64,000 bases of DNA, taken from positions 37,252-101,251 of the forward strand of contig JAUJNZ010000001.1 in assembly GCA_030447905.1 (NCBI GenBank), given 5' to 3'. Under the pieces are notes generated by a model. The model was given only the letters and a program-made list of their open reading frames with translations, did no database searches and was not told the DNA's origin. Shown here in pieces: positions 58,598 through 64,000 of this stretch (the stretch's first letter is position 1; each line of letters opens with the position of its first letter). Source of the DNA: Thermoleophilaceae bacterium (lineage in GTDB: Bacteria > Actinomycetota > Thermoleophilia > Solirubrobacterales > Thermoleophilaceae). Both the position numbers and the translations under genes were made by a program.

Positions 58598-58858
58598 ATG
58601 TCACCCAAAGCATCGGCCACGGTGGGTCTCGCCCCCGTGGTCACCTTCGGCGCCATCGCAGCTCGCCCTGCTGATCTCAATCGAAGCATTCGTTACGTTG
58701 TCGGCGGCACGCGGACTCGGCTTGAGGCTCTGTACGGAAGGCCGCAGGAGCGGGGGCCATGGAACCCTGCTCGGCCTCATCGGGGGAGGAATGCCGGCGA
58801 TCCAGGCCGTCGAAGTCGCCGGGTGTGACTCACGCCCCGTCGGCCTCCATGGCTATCC
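58598..58858 (+). pseudogene. Possible remnant of a small membrane protein
   Basis: Two adjacent frames join into one sensible peptide: MSPKASATVGLAPVVTFGAIA from ATG 58598, then after a one-base shift near 58660 LALLISIEAFVTLSAARGLG and GTLLGLIGGGMPAIQAVEVAGC. The result looks like a two- or three-helix membrane protein whose end has decayed before the tRNA gene. Neither frame alone is convincing. The 350 bases between 58523 and 58873 hold nothing else that I can see. Confidence 0.25.
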
Positions 58859-58873
58859 TGTCGCGGATCCGAG

Positions 58874-58944
58874 TGCGGGATCGTCTAATGGCAAGACGCT
58901 CGGCTCTGGACCGAGAAATTGGGGTTCGAATCCCTGTCCCGCAG
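58874..58944 (+). tRNA. tRNA-Gln (anticodon CTG)
   Basis: A complete cloverleaf folds by hand: acceptor TGCGGGA with TCCCGCA, D arm GTCT/AGAC, anticodon stem CTCGG/CCGAG with loop CTCTGGA (anticodon CTG at 58906-58908), T arm TGGGG-TTCGAAT-CCCTG, and discriminator G. A G73 discriminator and CTG anticodon fit tRNA-Gln. No CCA is encoded. It stands alone, upstream of the ABC genes on the other strand. Confidence 0.95.
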
Positions 58945-58998
58945 CTTGTCCGTCCGCACAGTAGCCGGCGATCGGGCGGAAACGGCTCTACCGGAGCC

Positions 58999-60804
58999 TC
59001 ACCCCACCGCCTCCTCCGTCCAGTCTCCGTAGAGACGCGCGTACGCCCCTCCCGCCTCGATCAGCTCCTCGTGCGTGCCGTCCTCCACCACGCTCCCCTC
59101 CGCGAGCACCAGAATACGCCCTGCGCGCCGGATCGTGGACAGCCGGTGCGCGATGACGATCGCGGTGCGCCCGGCGAGCAGTCGCCGTAGCCCTCGCTCG
59201 ATTCGCGCCTCCGTACGGACGTCGACGTTCGCGGTCGCCTCGTCGAGGATGAGGATCCGGGGGTCGGCCGCGGCCGCGCGCGCGAAGGCCACGAGCTGGC
59301 GCTGGCCCGCGGACAGCTGCCCTCCGCGCTCCCCGACCGGTGTGTCGTAGCCCTCGGGCAGGCCGGCGATCAGGTCGTGGGCGCCGACCGCGGCCGCCGC
59401 CGCGGCGATCTCGTCCCCGGTCGCCTCGGGCCGGCTAAAGGCGATGTTGTCGCGCACCGTGCCCGAGAACAGGAACCCCTCCTGAGGCACGATCCCGAGC
59501 TGGGAGCGCAGCGACTGCTGGGTCGCCTCGCGTAGGTCGTGCTCGTCCACGAGCACGCGCCCGCGGGTCGGGTCGTAGAAGCGCGCGACGAGCCTGGCGA
59601 ACGTCGACTTGCCTGCGCCGGTGGCTCCCACGAGGGCCACGGTCTGGCCGGGTGGGATGGTCAGGTCGACATCGCGCAGAGCGAGCGGCCCGTCCTCCCC
59701 CGCATAGCCGAACGAAACGTCCTCGAAGCGGATCTCCCCGCGCACGCGCGGCAGCTCGGCGGCGCCCGGGATCTCAACCAGGTCGGGCTCCTCGTCGAGC
59801 AACTCGAAAACCTTGTCGAGGGCGGCCATCCCCGCCTGATAGGTCGTGTAGAGCTGGGAGAGCTGCTGGATCGGATCGAAGAAGGAGTTCAGGTAGAAGA
59901 CAAAAGAGGCGAGCACCCCAATCGTCACCCCACCGGCCAGAGCCTGCCGCCCGCCGTAGAGGAGGATCGCCGCCGTGCCTACCGCCGACAGCAGCTCGAC
60001 GGACGGGAAGTAGGCGGCGCTGAGGCCGACCGTCCGCATGTTGGCCTTGCGGTTGTCGTCGTTGAGCTCGCGGAAGCGCTGCTTGTGGCGCTCCTCCTGT
60101 CCGAACGCGCGCACCACGCGCACCCCCGAGATCGTCTCCTGCAGGTAGGCGGTGACCCACCCCACCTTCTCGCGGGTGAGCCGATAGGCCTCCGAAGACG
60201 CGATCCGGAAGGCGATGCTGCCTAGCGCGAGCACGGGAAAGACGAGGAAGGTGACGAGCGCGAGCTCGGGATCGAGGAACAGGAGGATCGCGGCGGTGCC
60301 GACCAGCGTGAGCGTGGAGGCCAAGAGGTTCTGGACGCCATCGGTGACGAGCTGGTCGAGCGCCTGGACGTCGTTGGTGAGGCGGGAGATCAGGACACCC
60401 GCGCGGTTGCGTGAGTAGAAGCCGATCGACAGTCGCTGGAGGTGGGCGAAGATGCGCGAGCGCAGGTCTTGGAGCGCTCGCTGGCCGACCCAGTTGACGA
60501 GGTAGGTCTGTGCGTAGGTCGCGCCCCAGTTGACGAGCGCGGCACCCAAGAAGATCGCGACGATGACGACGAGGACCCGCGTGTTGCCGGCGCGCACGCC
60601 GTCGTCGATGGCCCGCCCGAGCAGGTAGGGGGGAGCGAGCGCGGCGGCGGTCGCCACGGGCAGGCACACCAGCAGCAGGAGTACGCGCCCGCGGTAAGGG
60701 TGGAGCAGCTCGAGCAGGCCGCGCAGCTTGCGCGCCCGTCCACCGCGCTCGCGACGCCAGGCGCGGACGCGCCCCAGGAAAGCTCCGCCTATCGGCGCCC
60801 TCAC
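58999..60804 (-). CDS. ABC exporter, fused permease-ATPase (catalytic half)
   Basis: 601 aa: six TM helices (~20-310) and a C-terminal ATPase. Walker A GATGAGKSTFARLV, Q-loop GIVPQEGFLF, signature LSAGQRQLV (the usual Gly is Ala), Walker B ILILDEATANVD with the catalytic Glu, and H-loop VIAHRLSTI. Its partner (60801) has a degraded Walker B, so this is the catalytic-Glu half of a heterodimeric ABCB-type exporter. The GTG start overlaps the partner's stop by GTGA. Exported substrate unknown. Confidence 0.92.
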   Translation of the reverse strand: MRAPIGGAFLGRVRAWRRERGGRARKLRGLLELLHPYRGRVLLLLVCLPVATAAALAPPYLLGRAIDDGVRAGNTRVLVVIVAIFLGAALVNWGATYAQTYLVNWVGQRALQDLRSRIFAHLQRLSIGFYSRNRAGVLISRLTNDVQALDQLVTDGVQNLLASTLTLVGTAAILLFLDPELALVTFLVFPVLALGSIAFRIASSEAYRLTREKVGWVTAYLQETISGVRVVRAFGQEERHKQRFRELNDDNRKANMRTVGLSAAYFPSVELLSAVGTAAILLYGGRQALAGGVTIGVLASFVFYLNSFFDPIQQLSQLYTTYQAGMAALDKVFELLDEEPDLVEIPGAAELPRVRGEIRFEDVSFGYAGEDGPLALRDVDLTIPPGQTVALVGATGAGKSTFARLVARFYDPTRGRVLVDEHDLREATQQSLRSQLGIVPQEGFLFSGTVRDNIAFSRPEATGDEIAAAAAAVGAHDLIAGLPEGYDTPVGERGGQLSAGQRQLVAFARAAAADPRILILDEATANVDVRTEARIERGLRRLLAGRTAIVIAHRLSTIRRAGRILVLAEGSVVEDGTHEELIEAGGAYARLYGDWTEEAVG

Positions 60805-62579
60805 AGGCCGGCGACCTCCGGCTCGAGCTCCTCACGCCTCGGGTGGAGCCGGTCCGGCCGATCACGGCCGCGCTCGGCGATCTCGCGGTAGAGCCCCAAG
60901 CGCTCGAGTAGCTCCGCGTGCTCGCCGCGGTCGGTCACGCGACCGTCCTCGAGGACCACGATCTCGTCCGCGAGCGCGATCGTCGACATCCGGTGGGCGA
61001 TCACGAACGTCGTCGGCCCGCCCAGGACCTCCCCAAGCGCCTGGCCGATGCGCGCCTCGGTGGTGGCGTCGACGCTCGAGGTCGCATCGTCGAGGATGAG
61101 GATGCGCGGGTTGCCGATCAACGCGCGCGCGAGGGCGATGCGCTGCCGCTGGCCGCCGGACAGGGTAAGCCCCCGCTCTCCCACCAAGGTCTCATAGCCC
61201 TCGGGAAGACCCTCGACGAAGTCGTCTACGGCGGCCCGCCGAGCGGCCTCGCGCACCTCCTCCTGCCTAGCGTCGGGTCGCGCGTAGGCGATGTTCTCGC
61301 GCACGGTCCCCGAGAACAGGAACGGGTCGTCGGAGACAAAGGCGATCTCTGCGCGCAGCGAGCGGAGGTCCACCGACCGCACGTCGGCGCCGTCGATGAC
61401 CACGCTTCCCGCGCTCGGGTCATACAGCCGCGACAGGAGGCCGACGAGCGCGGTCTTGCCGGCGCCCGTCGCTCCGACGAGCGCGACCGAGCGTCCGGGC
61501 TCGACCGTCAGGTCGATCCCCCGCAACACCGGGGTCGCCACCGCTCCGTCTCCGAACCCCGCCTCGACTCCCCGCAGCTCGACACGGCCGCCACCCGGCG
61601 GCAGCGGCGGCGCGTCGGGCGGGCTGACGATGCGGGGCTCGCGATCGAGGATCTCGAACACGCGCGCGCCCGAGGCCACCGCACGCTGGGCCATTCCGAG
61701 CGCGGTCCCCAGCATCCGCATCGGACCGACGAGCATCACCACATACCCGTAGAAGGCGACGAACTCGCCGACGGTGATCCTCCCGGAGATGGCCTGGGTC
61801 CCGCCCACGAGCAGCAGCGCCGCGAGCCCGAGCTGGGGCAGAAAGGCGATTAGCGGGTTGTAAAAGGCGCGCAGGCGCGTCGAGACCATCGACTGGGCGA
61901 AGACCCGCGCCACGGCTCTCCGGAAGCGCGCGAGCTGGCGCGCCTCCTGAGCGAAGGCCTTGACCACCCGCACGCCGGAGATGTTCTCCTCGGCCTCGGC
62001 GGTCAGCTCGGCGAGCCGCTGCTGGACCTCCTGGCTGGCCGGTCGGTTGCGCCGGCCGTAGCGCCCCGCGGCCCAGATAGCTGCGGGTACGGGCGCCAGG
62101 GCGACGGCGGCGAGCAGCGGGTCGACGACCACCATCACCACCACGGCCACCAGGATGGTGACCAGCGACTGCGTGAAGAACACGAGCCCGTAGCCGAGGA
62201 AGAACCGCACCGACTGCAGGTCGACGGTGGCGCGCGACATGAGCTGACCGGTCTGGTGGGCGTCGAAGAAGGCGAGCTCGAGCGACTGCAGGTGGGAGTA
62301 GAGCCGGTTACGCAGGTCGTACTCCACCCCGAGCGAGACGCGCCCGGCGACGAGCCGGCGCACGACGCTGAACGCGAGCCGCAGGATTCCGGCCGCGACG
62401 ATGGCCGCGGCGAGCGGCCACAGCCGCGGCTCGCCTCGGCGCACGGTGTCGATGGCCCGGCCGACGAGGAAGGGGATGAGCACCCCACTGCCCATCGCCG
62501 CGGTGGCCAGTACGAGCGAGGCGATCACGCCCGCGCGGTACGGGCGCAGGAAGCCGAGGAGGCGCCAGAAGGTCTGCAT
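60801..62579 (-). CDS. ABC exporter, fused permease-ATPase (degenerate-site half)
   Basis: 592 aa: six TM helices (~10-310) and ATPase. Walker A GATGAGKTALVGLL; signature LTLSGGQRQRIALARAL is canonical, but Walker B is ILILDDATSSVD, with Asp replacing the catalytic Glu. Together with the neighbour's LSAGQ this makes one degenerate and one consensus ATP site, as in TM287/288-type heterodimers. The ATG at 62579 follows TAAAGT by seven bases; the frame's longer start at 62618 is not supported. First gene of the pair. Confidence 0.93.
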   Translation of the reverse strand: MQTFWRLLGFLRPYRAGVIASLVLATAAMGSGVLIPFLVGRAIDTVRRGEPRLWPLAAAIVAAGILRLAFSVVRRLVAGRVSLGVEYDLRNRLYSHLQSLELAFFDAHQTGQLMSRATVDLQSVRFFLGYGLVFFTQSLVTILVAVVVMVVVDPLLAAVALAPVPAAIWAAGRYGRRNRPASQEVQQRLAELTAEAEENISGVRVVKAFAQEARQLARFRRAVARVFAQSMVSTRLRAFYNPLIAFLPQLGLAALLLVGGTQAISGRITVGEFVAFYGYVVMLVGPMRMLGTALGMAQRAVASGARVFEILDREPRIVSPPDAPPLPPGGGRVELRGVEAGFGDGAVATPVLRGIDLTVEPGRSVALVGATGAGKTALVGLLSRLYDPSAGSVVIDGADVRSVDLRSLRAEIAFVSDDPFLFSGTVRENIAYARPDARQEEVREAARRAAVDDFVEGLPEGYETLVGERGLTLSGGQRQRIALARALIGNPRILILDDATSSVDATTEARIGQALGEVLGGPTTFVIAHRMSTIALADEIVVLEDGRVTDRGEHAELLERLGLYREIAERGRDRPDRLHPRREELEPEVAGL

Positions 62580-62586
62580 CGACCTT

Positions 62587-62592
62587 ACTTTA
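62587..62592 (-). promoter_or_regulatory. Candidate -10 box (TAAAGT) for the ABC exporter pair
   Basis: On the minus strand TAAAGT ends exactly 7 bases before ATG 62579; the short AT-rich patch is unusual in this window. No clear -35 box. Confidence 0.5.
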
Positions 62593-62621
62593 CTTTGTGA
62601 AGCAGGTCGACCCTCCATGTG

Positions 62622-63077
62622 TCAGGCGTCGAGGATGCGCGCGACCTCCCTCTGGCGGAAGTCGAAGATCCGATCGAGGTCGCGCCGCACGAGCACCAGG
62701 CGCGCCAGCTCGCCGACGGGTCCGAGCGGCAGGCCGTAGCGGACGACGTCACGCATGACGGTTCCCTCACCGTCCGGCTCGAACGTGTGCGTGTGGTGCC
62801 ATACCCGGTAAGGACCCGCCAGCTGGACGTCGACGAAGCGCCTCGGCGGGTCCCAGAGCGCTATCTCGGTGTGCCAGCTCAAGCTGGCGCCGTGAAACGT
62901 GAGCCGATAGTCGATGAGCGTGCCGGCGCGCATCTCGATCGGCTTTCGGGTCACCACCGAGAAGCCGAGCCAGGGCGGCGTGATGCGCTCGAGGTTGAGC
63001 GCGTCGGCGAAGAAGGGGAAGACCTCGTCCGGCGGGCGGGAGAGCCGCTGAGTTCGCTCGAGAAGGTGCAGCCGCAT
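62622..63077 (-). CDS. SRPBCC-fold ligand-binding protein
   Basis: 151 aa of START/SRPBCC type: RPPDEVFPFFADALNLERITPPWLGF, then IDYRLTFHGASLSWHTEI and HHTHTFEPDGEGTVMRDVVRYGLP. This is the COG4276-type family (cell division inhibitor/polyketide-cyclase-like); true function unknown. ATG 63077 is preferred because the fold begins there; an upstream start at 63209 adds only a basic, unconserved segment. It lies upstream of the ABC pair on the same strand, 43 bases away. Confidence 0.8.
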   Translation of the reverse strand: MRLHLLERTQRLSRPPDEVFPFFADALNLERITPPWLGFSVVTRKPIEMRAGTLIDYRLTFHGASLSWHTEIALWDPPRRFVDVQLAGPYRVWHHTHTFEPDGEGTVMRDVVRYGLPLGPVGELARLVLVRRDLDRIFDFRQREVARILDA

Positions 63078-63305
63078 GGCCTGTGTACGCAGGCGCGAGT
63101 TGGAGGGTTCGTCCCGGCTCGGGGCAAGTCCCCGTTGACCGCTCGCGCGTGCGGACGACCGATCAACGCGTGATCCCGGCAGCCGAGCTCCTGCCCGCGC
63201 GGTGAGCACGAGCTCAGGCGGCCCTTGACCAGCTGCCCTTCGTGGCTAGGCTTGCCAGACCGGCATACGCTATGCGACCTCTGCCTCGAGATCGCTGAGG
63301 GCACG

Positions 63306-63470
63306 ATGCTCTACGACCTCCCCCGCACCGAGAAGGCGTCAACCGGCTCGACGGTCTCGCTTGCGAGCGGCGGCTTCGGCATGCCCTGCTCATGGCCCCC
63401 CGCGCTCAGGCGCTTTCCCACACGCGGCGACTGGGCCGTCGCCGATCCCGCGGCACGCCCAGACGCGTGA
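63306..63470 (+). CDS. Possible small protein (54 aa)
   Basis: No family recognised. ATG 63306 is preceded by GAGGG; the peptide starts LYDLPRTEKASTG and is moderately hydrophilic. The stop overlaps the next gene by GTGA, the junction used by many real gene pairs here. Otherwise unsupported. Confidence 0.25.
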   Translation: MLYDLPRTEKASTGSTVSLASGGFGMPCSWPPALRRFPTRGDWAVADPAARPDA

Positions 63471-63733
63471 GCCGCGCTCGACGGCTCGGCCTCTGGCTGG
63501 GGCGCGTGGCTCTGCTCGCCGGGATGGTCGCCGGCGCGACGCTGGTCGCGCTCTTCTCGGCGGTGACCTATCTCGAGCTCACCGAGGGCGAGGCGCGGAG
63601 CCCCATCTCGATCCTGACCGGGGTGCTCGTCCCCGTCTGCGGGCTGCTCGCCGCGGGGTGCTGGTGGCTTCTCGCCGAGAGCTTCAGGCGCACGGATCCC
63701 CGGCCCCGCCCCGGCCCGCGCGCGCGCTCCTGA
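63467..63733 (+). CDS. Small membrane protein
   Basis: 88 aa from GTG 63467: a basic N-terminus (SRARRLGLWLGR), two hydrophobic helices (VALLAGMVAGATLVALFSAV and ILTGVLVPVCGLLAAGCWWLL), and an Arg/Pro tail. No recognised family. The frame extends upstream to 63392 but GTG 63467 precedes the first helix and overlaps a preceding stop. It converges on the partial gene at 63751. Confidence 0.5.
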   Translation: MSRARRLGLWLGRVALLAGMVAGATLVALFSAVTYLELTEGEARSPISILTGVLVPVCGLLAAGCWWLLAESFRRTDPRPRPGPRARS

Positions 63734-63750
63734 CCTGTCCCGACCGCGCA

Positions 63751-64000
63751 TCAGGACCGCTTCGACTCGATAGCGCCGAGCACGGTCTTGCGGTTCTCGT
63801 GGCGCAGCTCGTAGTCCTCGGCCTCGCGGAGCTGCACGTCGCTCAGGCCGTCGAGGCTCGCGCGGGCCTCGTCGGCGTTCATGCGGTCGTAGCCGGGGAC
63901 GGGTTCGGAGCCGCCTCGACCCTCGAGCCGCTCGACCTCCTCGGCCTTGCGGTCGGCGCGCTCCTGCTGGCGCTCGGCCTCGGCCTGCTCGTGCGCGAGC
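63751..64000 (-). CDS. 3' part of a coiled-coil-containing protein (partial)
   Basis: The C-terminal ~82 residues of a gene that continues beyond the window. A charged Glu/Arg/Gln-rich coiled coil is followed by a conserved-looking helical end: YDRMNADEARASLDGLSD, then QLREAEDYELRHENRKTVL. This small domain is often seen at the end of actinobacterial proteins; its function is not assigned. The 5' end is outside the window. Confidence 0.7.
   Translation of the reverse strand, partial: LAHEQAEAERQQERADRKAEEVERLEGRGGSEPVPGYDRMNADEARASLDGLSDVQLREAEDYELRHENRKTVLGAIESKRS

Noticed and set aside
62595..62601. TTGTGAA, a Rex-operator half site upstream of the ABC exporter
   Set aside because: The matching inverted half is not present at the required spacing; a single 7-base match is not enough.

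Overview
The window is a very GC-rich, densely coding bacterial chromosome segment that most resembles a deep-branching actinobacterium, probably of the Thermoleophilia/Solirubrobacterales type. This is inferred from the gene set, not from a database search: the polA-rpsA-coaE-uvrB-uvrA order, the APC permease/CeoBC-like neighbourhood, flavin/F420-type oxidoreductases, a DivIVA-domain protein and an LAXTG-type surface protein. GTG and TTG starts are common. About sixteen gene pairs are joined by 1-4 base start/stop overlaps (GTGA, ATGA, TGATG, TAATG). Many operon-first genes have a TANNNT box 6-9 bases before the start codon and no Shine-Dalgarno sequence, which suggests leaderless mRNAs. I see no insertion sequence, prophage, CRISPR array or rRNA.

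Layout. 1-1352: ybeY and era. 1400-5990: hisIE, trpE, trpG, trpD, trpC. 6043-11737: moxR, DUF58, transglutaminase and htrA genes, which interrupt the tryptophan genes. 11925-14639: trpF, trpB, trpA, followed by small membrane and secreted proteins, including a subtilase and an LAXTG protein. 17155-22334: a PPi-type phosphofructokinase, an amino-acid-type ABC binding lipoprotein, an SDR epimerase and an ACT-malic enzyme. 22464-29704: polA, a small transporter, a flavoprotein, rpsA, coaE and a lytic transglycosylase. 29728-32984: a PPOX protein, a luciferase-like enzyme, a badly frame-disrupted membrane protein gene and another membrane protein. 33053-39875: uvrB, a DivIVA-like gene, uvrA and a hexapeptide acyltransferase.

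39889-42960 (minus): the pantothenate operon DUF2520-panC-panD-panB. 43049-48983: udg, tsaE, tsaB, rimI, tsaD, a glutaredoxin-like gene, rex, a GCS2-type ligase and a helical protein. 49218-56726: a membrane H+-pyrophosphatase (two frame breaks), two APC permeases with C-terminal USP-like domains, and two RCK/TrkA-type proteins. 56788-64000: a frame-broken FAD reductase, tRNA-Gln(CTG), a heterodimeric ABC exporter, an SRPBCC protein and short membrane or partial genes.

Functional threads. Tryptophan biosynthesis is complete (trpE, G, D, C, F, B, A). Pantothenate synthesis has panB, panC and panD, with a DUF2520 protein where a ketopantoate reductase might be expected. Threonylcarbamoyl-adenosine tRNA modification has tsaB, tsaD and tsaE. 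Two genes point to a pyrophosphate-based energy economy: a phosphofructokinase with Asp104/Lys124 and a K+-independent-type H+-pyrophosphatase. Single-base frame breaks, mostly in short C/G runs, affect at least three genes, and two more lack a canonical start. Sequencing error and real decay cannot be separated from the sequence alone.
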